From: Woeseiaceae bacterium
GTDB taxonomy: Bacteria; Pseudomonadota; Gammaproteobacteria; Steroidobacterales; Woeseiaceae
DNA length: 64,000 nt
Direction of reading: 5' to 3'
Assembly (NCBI GenBank): GCA_021773035.1
Contig: JAJFKU010000038.1
Span: forward strand, 1-64,000
The translations under genes and the position numbers were made by a program. Below the pieces are notes generated by a model. The model made no database searches, was not told where the DNA came from, and saw nothing but the letters and a program-made list of their open reading frames with translations. This document shows, piece after piece, positions 24,177-32,049 of the stretch (position 1 is its first letter; each line of letters opens with the position of its first letter).

Positions 24177-24232
24177 AGCCTGGAAGCGGCCGCTATAGCC
24201 CTGCGACGACCCAGCAATGCGGACCTGGCGTT

Positions 24233-25534
24233 CTATTTCTTGAACCGGTAGCTAAGTTGCACGATAAGGGCGTTCAGGTCCGGGTAATTGTCGCGTTCGG
24301 CCTGGTTACCGATAATCTGCTCACCCGGTATCGAACCGACTTGTCGGTACCACTCGACCCGGATACTCATCGCGCTGTTATTTCGCGTTGTCCAGCCAAA
24401 CTTCAAACCGGCGGTCAGCGCGTCGAAGTCGCCGAGGCGATAGTCATTCGAGGCATATAGCGGCAGCGCCGCGCCCTCGAGCAGGCTGAGGCTATAAAAT
24501 TCAGCCTCGTTCTGCGTATACCATCGCAGATGTGGTTCGTAGTACTTGTCCTGTCCAAATGGCACCCGGTATCGCAGCTCGACCGTATGCGAATCGATGT
24601 CCCAGTCATCGCTCATGTAACGGTAGGATACATCCAGTACCTTGCCACCCCGGTTGTACTTCGCTTGCGTGTACAGACTGTGTTTGGTGCGCTCGTCGGG
24701 GCGGTTTTCGAAGCGCAGAACATGCGATGTTCCAGCGGTGCCGATAATCGTGTCACCGCTAATGCCATCGACAACGCTCAGGAATTTGTAGGGGTTGTTT
24801 AGGTACCCTTTTTCACTGGAGTAGGAATAGTTCGCCTGAACAACGAGGTTTCGCGAAATGACCTGCGATACGCCCGCAACGATATCCAGGACATCTTTAT
24901 CATCGCTCCCGCCTCGGTTGCTGGTATCGCCGACGGCGAGCATGGCCGTGAACGGCAGCGGCGCGCCGCCGACCGGATCGAATTCGTCGCGCGCAATGGA
25001 AATGCCGGTCGAGAGCGTCGTATTTCGCTTGTTAAAGTCCTTTGCGAAGCTGCCGTTCAGGCCGAGGTGCAGGTAGTCGTACTCCTTCGAACCGCTAAAA
25101 CCAACGCTGAATTGGCTGCTTTCCCCGTAAGGCTGTTGCCAGGCAGCGGTTATCGCCAGGCGCGTGTCCAGAAAAGTATCATCCAGCGGCAGGCTCCCTG
25201 CCGGCACCGTGTATTCCGCATTTCCCGATGGCCGCGTGAAGGTTTGTGCAACGTCCTGGCGGATCGCGCCGCTCGGCGTTGCGCCTGTTAAGGAATCCAG
25301 AGTCAAGCCAAACGAAAACACCCGGTCGTCGGTAAACAGGCGCCGGACAATGGCCTTTAAACTAAGGTCCCGGACCCGACTCTTGTCTTCGCCGTAGTAG
25401 AGGAGGGACGTATTGAAGTCCCACTTTGGCTCTTCCTCTGCAATGACGACTGACGGTGCAGCGGACCCGAGCAAGGTGCAAGTCGCGGTCGCAAGTGCCG
25501 TCGATATCGATGTTTGCCTGGAGCCTGTTAACAC
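24233..25534 (-). CDS. DUF3570 outer-membrane beta-barrel protein
   Basis: 433 residues with a signal peptide ending near VVIAEEE (residue ~32) and a terminal YRFKK barrel end. Alternating strands are visible throughout (FNTSLLYYGEDKSRVRDLS, QFSVGFSGSKEYDYLHLGL, LVVQANYSYSSEKGYL, VELRYRVPFG). This is the DUF3570 family, found repeatedly with DUF4266, a thioredoxin and ApbE. Residues 80-86 read DSLTGAT, which fits the ApbE target consensus with Thr83 as the acceptor. A flavin-carrying barrel would be unusual and is a hypothesis, not a known property. Gap to the DUF4266 gene is 15 bp. Confidence 0.82.
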   Translation of the reverse strand: MLTGSRQTSISTALATATCTLLGSAAPSVVIAEEEPKWDFNTSLLYYGEDKSRVRDLSLKAIVRRLFTDDRVFSFGLTLDSLTGATPSGAIRQDVAQTFTRPSGNAEYTVPAGSLPLDDTFLDTRLAITAAWQQPYGESSQFSVGFSGSKEYDYLHLGLNGSFAKDFNKRNTTLSTGISIARDEFDPVGGAPLPFTAMLAVGDTSNRGGSDDKDVLDIVAGVSQVISRNLVVQANYSYSSEKGYLNNPYKFLSVVDGISGDTIIGTAGTSHVLRFENRPDERTKHSLYTQAKYNRGGKVLDVSYRYMSDDWDIDSHTVELRYRVPFGQDKYYEPHLRWYTQNEAEFYSLSLLEGAALPLYASNDYRLGDFDALTAGLKFGWTTRNNSAMSIRVEWYRQVGSIPGEQIIGNQAERDNYPDLNALIVQLSYRFKK

Positions 25535-25549
25535 TTATTTAATCCACCC

Positions 25550-25762
25550 CTAATTGCAGCCACAACCACCACCACCGAATCCGCGCCCGCCGCTCGAGGC
25601 TTCCTTGCTGAAATAAATGTGGTCGTCCGTCGCCGCCTCGGCGGCATCGCTGGTCAACTGCATGTCTTCCCTGGCGAGGACGTCGCGTTCCCAGGGTTCC
25701 ACGCCCAGCGAGGAGCAGCCGCTGCAAAAGACAAATAGCGCGGCCGTCAGCAGGATTTTCAC
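25550..25762 (-). CDS. DUF4266 small lipoprotein with C-terminal CGCN
   Basis: 70 residues. The leader ends in FCSGC (lipobox), so the mature protein is about 55 residues and lipid-anchored. It reads LGVEPWERDVLAREDMQL, then HIYFSKEASSGGRGFGGGG and finally CGCN. This matches my recollection of the DUF4266 family, in which the Gly-rich tail and terminal Cys-Gly-Cys-Asn are conserved. The two Cys could bind metal or be reduced by the TlpA protein next to it. The start overlaps the TlpA stop (ATGA), so translation is coupled. Confidence 0.85.
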   Translation of the reverse strand: MKILLTAALFVFCSGCSSLGVEPWERDVLAREDMQLTSDAAEAATDDHIYFSKEASSGGRGFGGGGCGCN

Positions 25763-26208
25763 GTTTCGCTGCCCAGACCGAGCGCGTCCCGAATCGAACC
25801 CTCGTATTCTTCTGCCCGGCGCAGCTTGAAGCCCTGATGACTGGCGGCGATTTCTCCGTTTCGACCGAAAAGTACGGAGCTAGGCATCACTTCGACACCG
25901 TACTTTTTGGCGAGAATCGCCTCCGGATCGTAGTGAATTCCGAAGTCCGCAGGATAGCGCTTCAGGAATGCCGCCGCGTCCTCCTGATCCTGGTCGAGAT
26001 TGACGGCGACGATGACCAGGCCGTGTTTGCCATACTTCGCCTGCATCTGATTCATCCACGGAAACGAACGCCGGCAGGGTACGCACCATGAGGCCCAGAA
26101 GTCGACCAAAATAACTTTTCCGCGATGCTGTTCAAAGTCCGAAATACCTTCGGCCTGCCCCGCTACCGCAGTCATGAGCAGCACGAGAATAATCAGCAGT
26201 CGTCGCAT
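25759..26208 (-). CDS. TlpA/ResA-like thioredoxin-fold protein
   Basis: I start at ATG 26208 (MRRLLIILVLL), preceded by GGTGG; a longer frame has no signal-peptide logic. The 149-residue protein has a signal peptide to about residue 20 (GQAEG) and the redox site WASWCVPCRRSFPWM (WCVPC) near residues 41-45. It also has the cis-Pro segment VEVMPSSVLFGRNG. It would act in the periplasm as a disulfide reductase. Its coupling to the DUF4266 lipoprotein with two terminal Cys makes that protein a natural partner. It overlaps the end of the phosphodiesterase gene by 16 bp. Confidence 0.85.
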   Translation of the reverse strand: MRRLLIILVLLMTAVAGQAEGISDFEQHRGKVILVDFWASWCVPCRRSFPWMNQMQAKYGKHGLVIVAVNLDQDQEDAAAFLKRYPADFGIHYDPEAILAKKYGVEVMPSSVLFGRNGEIAASHQGFKLRRAEEYEGSIRDALGLGSET

Positions 26209-27194
26209 GTTTCCACCACCAGGTCCGGAAAGTCGGTAAAAAGCCCATCTACACACAATTCGTCGATCGTGAAGCGCAATAGTTCCCCGAAAGATCCGAA
26301 CCCCGGCGGCAGATCGTCCCGGCGGAAGGTATACGGGTGCACCGCCAGTCCGGCGTCATGCGCCAGCGAGACGAAACCGGAGTCTCGAACCGCCCCGGCG
26401 GAATCCAGCCGGTATAACTGATTAATCCAGGGGCCGACGCCGTCGACAAGCTCAGCCAGATCTTTGAGAGCGTCAGCATCGCGAAACCCGTCATAGTCGG
26501 TGGCCGATTCCCGCCATTCGTTGTCCCCGATTAGCTGAATGAGCTTCAGGCGACAGTCATGCACTTCGCGTATCCTGACCAGTTCCCGGTGATCGAAACA
26601 CTGTACATAAACAGGATCGCTGTGAGAGTCGTAACCGAACCGTCGCAGCAGTTCCAGAAAGGCCGGCGTAATATCGAAGCCTTCGTCGAGGTGCCAGGCC
26701 GGGCGTTTGATCTCCGGATAAATACCGACCGGGCGCCCGACTCTCGTCTGCAGTTCGGCGATGAACTCCAGTTCCTCCGCAAAGCTGTGTATACGAAACG
26801 TCTCGTCAGCGTGTTGATGACGATCCGGGTAGACCTGCGTTCCGTCCGCGTTACGTCTCTCGTGGACGAACAGCGTCCTGATCTCATCCAGCGTGAAGTC
26901 ACGCACGTAGTAACGACCGTCCTCGCGTTGTCGGCCCGGAAACGTCGTGGCGACGTCGGAAATACGATCCAGATGAATATCGTGCAGAACCACCAGTTCA
27001 TCGTCCCTGGTTGCTACCACGTCCTGTTCGAGATAATCCGCTCCCATCGTGTAGGCGAGAGCCTTGGCCGGGAAAGTGTGTTCGGGTAGATAGCCCGACG
27101 CTCCCCGGTGCGCGATGACGACTGGTCTAATCGGTTGGCCCGTCCGCGTCGAAGCCGGGGAAGTCCAATACCTCCCATCTCGAAGTATCTTCAC
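26193..27194 (-). CDS. Glycerophosphodiester phosphodiesterase
   Basis: Residues VVIAHRGASGYLPEHT, DYLEQDVVATRDDELVVLHD and HLDRISDV carry the catalytic His pair and metal ligands of GlpQ-type GDPD. PEIKRPAWHLDEG and VYVQCFDHRELVRI are further family blocks. The enzyme splits glycerophosphodiesters into sn-glycerol-3-phosphate and alcohol. The homology begins almost exactly at the stop of the upstream TIR-like gene, yet the only ATG nearby is internal (27047). GTG 27194 is my choice; it overlaps the TIR-like gene by 68 bp. A frame from ATG 27296 or a non-standard ATT at 27131 are alternatives. No signal peptide is visible, which is unusual beside periplasmic proteins. Confidence 0.82.
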   Translation of the reverse strand: MKILRDGRYWTSPASTRTGQPIRPVVIAHRGASGYLPEHTFPAKALAYTMGADYLEQDVVATRDDELVVLHDIHLDRISDVATTFPGRQREDGRYYVRDFTLDEIRTLFVHERRNADGTQVYPDRHQHADETFRIHSFAEELEFIAELQTRVGRPVGIYPEIKRPAWHLDEGFDITPAFLELLRRFGYDSHSDPVYVQCFDHRELVRIREVHDCRLKLIQLIGDNEWRESATDYDGFRDADALKDLAELVDGVGPWINQLYRLDSAGAVRDSGFVSLAHDAGLAVHPYTFRRDDLPPGFGSFGELLRFTIDELCVDGLFTDFPDLVVETCDDC

Positions 27195-27603
27195 CGCGCG
27201 CCTGGCGGCGGAGTGCGTCCGCGATTTCCCGGTTATTCCATTCAATATGTTCCTGGCAGCGCTCCAGAAGCTCGCCCGGCGTCTCGAGAAGACCACCGAA
27301 CGGGCGCACCGCGATCATGCCCTTTTCGTTGGCCGTAGCCACGTCCATGATGAATTTAACGATGTCCGGCCGATCCTCGTAGGTGCTCGACAGCACGATC
27401 ACGGCTTCGGACGCCTTGATTTGCTCGATCAGCTCGTCCTTGATGGCCTGTAGCCCACCGGACTCCGGAACGTTTTCCGGTTTGCTGACATTGATGTAGT
27501 AAAAACTATCGACGCTCTCGAGAAACTCGAAGACGCGCAGGTAGTCGTCACTTTCCTCGAACGCGTGAGTTGCGAAAACGGTAATCGGGTTGCTTTCAGA
27601 CAC
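27127..27603 (-). CDS. MTH538 TIR-like (DUF1863) domain protein
   Basis: 158 residues. The N-terminus VFATHAFEESDDYLRVFEFL corresponds to the start of the MTH538/TIR-like fold seen in ThsB of Thoeris; FYYINVSKPEN and the stretch AVIVLSSTYEDRPDIVKFIMD follow. In active TIR NADases a Glu is found near the W-x-x-x-E position; here the matching site is DIVKFIMD, so catalysis is doubtful. No ThsA or other defence effector is adjacent. It is the first gene of the minus-strand cluster and starts 98 bp from the divergent nuclease-like gene. Confidence 0.7.
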   Translation of the reverse strand: MSESNPITVFATHAFEESDDYLRVFEFLESVDSFYYINVSKPENVPESGGLQAIKDELIEQIKASEAVIVLSSTYEDRPDIVKFIMDVATANEKGMIAVRPFGGLLETPGELLERCQEHIEWNNREIADALRRQARGEDTSRWEVLDFPGFDADGPTD

Positions 27604-27701
27604 CTATTGCTCCTGTATCGGCCATACCGCCCTAGTTTAGCGAATAAAACGCCCTTTAGCGCGTGGCACTGCATCGGCCGATTCGGTATCGTAGGCAGCG
27701 C

Positions 27702-28436
27702 ATGCGACTCCTCCAATACAACATTCGATACGCCGTCGGCGGCGGCGCCAGTATGCACATGCCGCTACCGGGTGCCGGTTACGTGCTCGGCAATCAGTCG
27801 GTACTTCCGGATATCACCAAATTCATCAAATCGGTCGATCCCGATATCGTCGGGCTCATCGAAATCGATACGGGCTCCATTCGCAGCCGCAAGATCAATC
27901 AGGCGGAGAAAATCGCCGCCGACCTCGGCATGAATACCTCCTACGAAACCAAGTATGGCGAGAATTCCATTAACCAGATGCTCCCTATCGTTCGCAAACA
28001 GGGCAACGCATTCATGGCGGCTCGCCGCGTTCATGGCGAGAAATTTCACTATTTCGATACCGGGGTCAAGCGCCTGATCATCGAACTGGAGTTGGAAAGC
28101 TACGCAATTTTTCTGGTCCACTTATCGCTGAAGTATCGGCATCGCCATCTGCAGCTGCGGCACCTGTATGACCTGATTCAGAACACGGAAAAACCCGTCG
28201 TCGTAGCCGGCGATTTTAATACCTTCTGGGGTGAAAACGAGATCTACCTGTTTATGAAAGCAGCAGGATTGACGTCGGCAAATACAGAAAGCGTGCCGAC
28301 CTACCCGAGCCGATCCCCGCGTAAAGAGCTGGATTTTGTGCTCTACCAGGACGGTATCGATGTCACCGGTTTTGAAGTACCCGACGTGCGGCTATCCGAC
28401 CATTTACCCATTATTTGTGATTTTGAACTGCGATGA
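27702..28436 (+). CDS. Endonuclease/exonuclease/phosphatase-family protein
   Basis: 244 residues from ATG 27702. Family blocks are LLQYNIRYAVG (Asn), VGLIEIDTGS (Glu, metal), LVHLSLKYRHRHLQLRHL, VVVAGDFNTFWGENEI (Asp-x-Asn), LDFVLY and LSDHLPI (catalytic Asp-His). This is the EEP fold used by nucleases, inositol phosphatases and sphingomyelinases; the substrate is open. No signal peptide is present. The stop overlaps the start of the FadJ-like gene (GCGATGA), so the two are translated together. Confidence 0.85.
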   Translation: MRLLQYNIRYAVGGGASMHMPLPGAGYVLGNQSVLPDITKFIKSVDPDIVGLIEIDTGSIRSRKINQAEKIAADLGMNTSYETKYGENSINQMLPIVRKQGNAFMAARRVHGEKFHYFDTGVKRLIIELELESYAIFLVHLSLKYRHRHLQLRHLYDLIQNTEKPVVVAGDFNTFWGENEIYLFMKAAGLTSANTESVPTYPSRSPRKELDFVLYQDGIDVTGFEVPDVRLSDHLPIICDFELR

Positions 28437-30451
28437 CTACTCAATACTGGAAGACAGAAACCGATGACGGCGGCGTTGTCTGGCTGTGCCTCGATACACT
28501 CGATGCCAAGGCGAACGTCTTGTCATCCACCGTTCTCAGCGAACTCAACGATATCCTCGATCCGTTAACGGAAAACCCGCCAGCTGGCCTCGTGCTCTAC
28601 TCCGGGAAGAAACGCAGTTTTATTATGGGTGCGGATATCAAGGAATTCACGGCTATCGATACGCCGGAACGGGCTTACGAACTGGTTCGGCTCGGCCAGC
28701 AATTGATGGACAAGGTCGAGGACCTCGCTTGTCCGACGATTGCCGTCATCAACGGTGTTTGCATGGGTGGCGGACTGGAACTGGCCATGGCCTGCGACTA
28801 TCGCCTTGTCTACCCGGGCGATGACAAGATTCTCGGCCTGCCGGAGGTGAAACTCGGTCTGCACCCCGGATTTGGTGGAACCGTTCGGGCAGTACGGATT
28901 TGCGGTGTCCGCGCGGGTATGCAGCTGATGCTGACAGGCAACCCGATAGCAGCGGCGAAAGCGAAGGCGATAGGGCTGGTCGACAATATTACGGCGGATG
29001 ATCGCTGGCGCGAAGACGCCGGTTCCATGATCCGGGCAGCGCCCGCGAAGCACCGGGCGCCGTTGCTGGATCGCCTGCTGAACGTTGCTCCCGCTCGCCC
29101 GCTGGTTCGCAATATGCTGCTCAAGCAGGTACAGAAAAAAGCGCGCAGAGAGCACTATCCTGCACCGTACGCGATGATCGATCTCTGGACAGCGGACGGC
29201 GCCTCGGTCGACACCGGCTACGAGGCAGAAGCGAAGAGTTTTGCGAAACTGATGTGTACCGACACATCGAGAAACCTTGTCCGCGTATTTTTCCTGCAGA
29301 GCAAGCTCAAGGGCCAGGGCAATAAAACGGAAACGACCATCAAACATGTACACGTTGTCGGCGCCGGCGTAATGGGCGGTGACATCGCTGCCTGGTGTGC
29401 GCTGCGCGGCCACACGGTTACGCTGCAGGATCGCGAACAAAAATACATAGACCCGGCGCTTGCGCGAGCGGCGAAACTGTTCGCAAAACGGGTGCGCAAC
29501 GAAGAAAAACGTGCCGCTGCCACGCAGCGCCTGCGCGCGGATGTGAGCGGCGCTGGCGTCGCTGATGCCGACCTCGTTATCGAAGCGATTTACGAAAACC
29601 TGGAGGCTAAGCAGTCACTCTACGAATCTCTGCAGGCAAAAATGAAACCAGGCGCATTGCTCGCAACCAACACCTCAAGTATTCGACTGGAAGAGCTGCG
29701 GACTGTCCTTCGCGAACCACGGCGTTTTATCGGGCTGCATTTCTTCAACCCGGTTGCGATGCTGCCCTTGGTCGAAGTAATTCGCTGCGAGGATACCGAA
29801 CAGGATGCCCTGGATATCGGGTTTGCGTTTACCAAGGGCATTGGAAAATTGCCGCTGGAGTGCGCGAGTTCGCCGGGGTTCGTCGTCAACCGTATTCTTG
29901 CGCCATATATGGGTGAAGCGATGCACCTCGCGCGGGAAGGTGTTGAGCTGGCATCGATCGATGCGGCCGCAGTGGCTTTCGGCATGCCCATGGGCCCGGT
30001 GGAACTGGCCGATAGTGTCGGGCTGGATGTCGCCCTGCACGTCTCGAAAGTACTTGGCGCAGCATTAAACCGGCCGGTATCGGAATCGCTGCAGAAAATG
30101 GTCGACGAGGGCTTGCTGGGGCGGAAATCCGGACAGGGCTTTTATCGATGGGAAGACGGCAAAGCCATTAAACCCGCGCTACAGAACACCACCCTGCCGG
30201 ACGATCTTCAGGATCGCCTGATTCTTTCCATGGTCAACGAGGCTGTGGCCTGTTTGCAAGAGGGCGTCGTCGACGATGCGGACCTGCTGGACGCGGGCGT
30301 TATCTTCGGTACCGGTTTTGCGCCGTTTCTCGGCGGTCCCCTGAACTATGCCAAAGCGCGCGGAACAACCGTCGCCGTTATGCGCCTGAACGAATTGGCG
30401 AAGGCTCACGGCGACCGATTTGAGCCACATAGTGGGTGGTCGCGCCTGTGA
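28433..30451 (+). CDS. fadJ: FadJ-like enoyl-CoA hydratase/3-hydroxyacyl-CoA dehydrogenase
   Basis: 672 residues (E. coli FadJ has 714). The hydratase half shows MGADIKEF, CMGGGLELAMACDYR and LPEVKLGLHPGFGGTVR with both catalytic Glu positions. The dehydrogenase half has VHVVGAGVMGGDIAAWCAL (NAD-binding), ATNTSSIRL and GLHFFNPVAMLPLVEVIR (catalytic His). The C-terminal part ends with a repeat of the dehydrogenase C-domain (VNEAVACLQEGVVDDADLLD). It performs two steps of beta-oxidation. No thiolase (FadI) gene follows. Assignment as FadJ rather than FadB rests on the overall pattern. Confidence 0.88.
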   Translation: MTTQYWKTETDDGGVVWLCLDTLDAKANVLSSTVLSELNDILDPLTENPPAGLVLYSGKKRSFIMGADIKEFTAIDTPERAYELVRLGQQLMDKVEDLACPTIAVINGVCMGGGLELAMACDYRLVYPGDDKILGLPEVKLGLHPGFGGTVRAVRICGVRAGMQLMLTGNPIAAAKAKAIGLVDNITADDRWREDAGSMIRAAPAKHRAPLLDRLLNVAPARPLVRNMLLKQVQKKARREHYPAPYAMIDLWTADGASVDTGYEAEAKSFAKLMCTDTSRNLVRVFFLQSKLKGQGNKTETTIKHVHVVGAGVMGGDIAAWCALRGHTVTLQDREQKYIDPALARAAKLFAKRVRNEEKRAAATQRLRADVSGAGVADADLVIEAIYENLEAKQSLYESLQAKMKPGALLATNTSSIRLEELRTVLREPRRFIGLHFFNPVAMLPLVEVIRCEDTEQDALDIGFAFTKGIGKLPLECASSPGFVVNRILAPYMGEAMHLAREGVELASIDAAAVAFGMPMGPVELADSVGLDVALHVSKVLGAALNRPVSESLQKMVDEGLLGRKSGQGFYRWEDGKAIKPALQNTTLPDDLQDRLILSMVNEAVACLQEGVVDDADLLDAGVIFGTGFAPFLGGPLNYAKARGTTVAVMRLNELAKAHGDRFEPHSGWSRL

Positions 30452-30610
30452 CCGGCGTCACATACAGCCTGCAGCCGCCAGACAAACTGTGCGCCGCTTC
30501 ACGCTGCGTGCAATGAGCAGTTCCCGAAGTTATTGAATTAACGGTAGAATACGCCACCAGAGGAGCTATGTGGCTTCAAGAGCGAAACTCGAATATGCAC
30601 AGGACAAGAA

Positions 30611-31657
30611 ATGGCAAGTGAGCAGGTAAGTACGGAGCTGCTCAGAGGATTCTCTCCCCTGGATGGCCTGAAGCGGGATAATCTAGCTGCACTCGCGCGT
30701 AAGGTGCAGATCCGTGAAATGTCACCTGGGCAGCTGCTGTTTAAGGAAGGTGATACAGAGAAACGCACTCTGTACGTCATATCCGGCATTCTCGAGCTTG
30801 TCGACCAAGGCAAAGTCGTCGGCAACGTCGAAGGCGGCAGTGAGTTTGCCCGCAATCCTGTGGCCCCCGTTTATCCGCGACGCGTTTCGGCACGTGCCAG
30901 GGATCGAGTGCAGTTCATCTCAATCGACAGCGACCTGCTTGATGTCATGCTGACATGGGATCAGACCGGTACCTACGAAGTTTCGGAACTCGCCGGCAAG
31001 TCAGACCAGAGTAACGAAGACTGGATGACGATGCTGCTGCAAACGAAGGCGTTCCACAAGATTCCGCCGGCGAATATCCAGGCAATCTTCATGCGTATGC
31101 AGCAGATCAACTACCGGTCTGGCGACGTGATTCTGAAACAGGGTGCCGAGGGTGATTACTTCTATGTGCTGATTCGCGGTTCCGCGTTGGTCACGCGTGA
31201 GACACCATTGAGTAAGGAAGGTATCAAACTCGCCGAACTGCAGGTTGGCGATACGTTCGGGGAAGAAGCGCTAATATCTGATGCGAAACGCAATGCAACG
31301 GTAACCATGCAGAGCGATGGCGCGGTAATGCGTCTCGGTAAAGATGACTTCAAGAAACTCTTGAACGAACCGATGCTCGATTGGCTGACGAAGTCCGAGG
31401 CCGAGGAAATCATACGTGGCGGCGGCCAGTGGCTCGACGTAAGACTTCCAAGCGAGTTTGAGAATCAGCACCTGGACGGCGCCCTCAACATTCCGCTGTA
31501 CTTTATTCGCCTGAAAATCAGCACACTGGATCAGAGCAAAAAGTACATCGTTTGCTGTGATACCGGTCGCCGCAGTTCAGCCGGCGCCTATATATTAAGC
31601 GAGAGAGGCTACCAGGCCTACGTGCTGAAAGGTGGTATTAACCGCGAACAGGCCTGA
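30611..31657 (+). CDS. Tandem cNMP-binding domains fused to rhodanese
   Basis: 348 residues. Residues ~15-120 form a degenerate cyclic-nucleotide-binding (CNB) domain lacking the phosphate-binding cassette. Residues ~145-260 form a second CNB domain with GDTFGEEALISDAKRNATVTM, which retains the FGExAL...RxA signature. Residues ~268-348 are a rhodanese domain (WLDVRLPSEFENQHLDGALN, IPLYFIRLK, KKYIVCCDTGRRSSAGAYIL); its active loop starts with Cys in CCDTGRRS. No DNA-binding domain is present, so this is a ligand-sensing protein that may act on sulfur transfer. It ends before a shared terminator. Confidence 0.85.
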   Translation: MASEQVSTELLRGFSPLDGLKRDNLAALARKVQIREMSPGQLLFKEGDTEKRTLYVISGILELVDQGKVVGNVEGGSEFARNPVAPVYPRRVSARARDRVQFISIDSDLLDVMLTWDQTGTYEVSELAGKSDQSNEDWMTMLLQTKAFHKIPPANIQAIFMRMQQINYRSGDVILKQGAEGDYFYVLIRGSALVTRETPLSKEGIKLAELQVGDTFGEEALISDAKRNATVTMQSDGAVMRLGKDDFKKLLNEPMLDWLTKSEAEEIIRGGGQWLDVRLPSEFENQHLDGALNIPLYFIRLKISTLDQSKKYIVCCDTGRRSSAGAYILSERGYQAYVLKGGINREQA

Positions 31658-31665
31658 AACAAAGA

Positions 31666-31696
31666 AAAAGGGTCCTGATCCCTTTTGCTTGTTTTT
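31666..31696. terminator. Bidirectional terminator between CNB-rhodanese and pilZ
   Basis: AAAAGGG (31666-31672) pairs with CCCTTTT (31680-31686) around TCCTGAT. A T-rich run follows on the plus strand (GCTTGTTTTT) and an A-rich run precedes it (a T tract on the minus strand). It lies between two convergent genes and can stop both. Confidence 0.75.
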
Positions 31697-32033
31697 ACAT
31701 GGTATGGGTCGGTTTATCGCCGCCGAGGGCACCGGCCAGGTAGTTTTCGATCTTCTTCTGGGTGTTGCCCTGGTCCTGATCCGAAAACTGCACACCGATA
31801 CCCGCCGTGCGCTTACCCTGCGCGCCTTTTGGCGTCATCCAGATCACGGTACCGGCGACCGGTATTTTTTCTTCTTCGCCCATCAGATTCAGTAGCATAA
31901 AGACTTCGTCGCCCAGGCGGTAGGAGCTGTTGGTGGGAATGAACAGACCGCCGTTGATGACATAGGGCATATAGGCAAGATACAGCGCGCTCTTGTCCTT
32001 GATGGTTAATGTCAGCAGTCCGGGTTTGCTCAT
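31695..32033 (-). CDS. pilZ: Type IV pilus-type PilZ protein
   Basis: 112 residues: LTLTIKDKSALYLAYMPYV, then GGLFIPTNSSYRLGDEVFML, VAGTVIWMTPKGAQ and TAGIGVQFSD. This is the PilZ beta-barrel. The RxxxR c-di-GMP motif at the N-terminus is absent, as in the PilZ of the type IV pilus machinery, which binds PilB/FimX rather than c-di-GMP. It is the last gene of the fab-pab-tmk-holB cluster, the usual place for pilZ, and is 16 bp after holB. Confidence 0.9.
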   Translation of the reverse strand: MSKPGLLTLTIKDKSALYLAYMPYVINGGLFIPTNSSYRLGDEVFMLLNLMGEEEKIPVAGTVIWMTPKGAQGKRTAGIGVQFSDQDQGNTQKKIENYLAGALGGDKPTHTM

Positions 32034-32049
32034 GGTGCTCGTATCTCGT

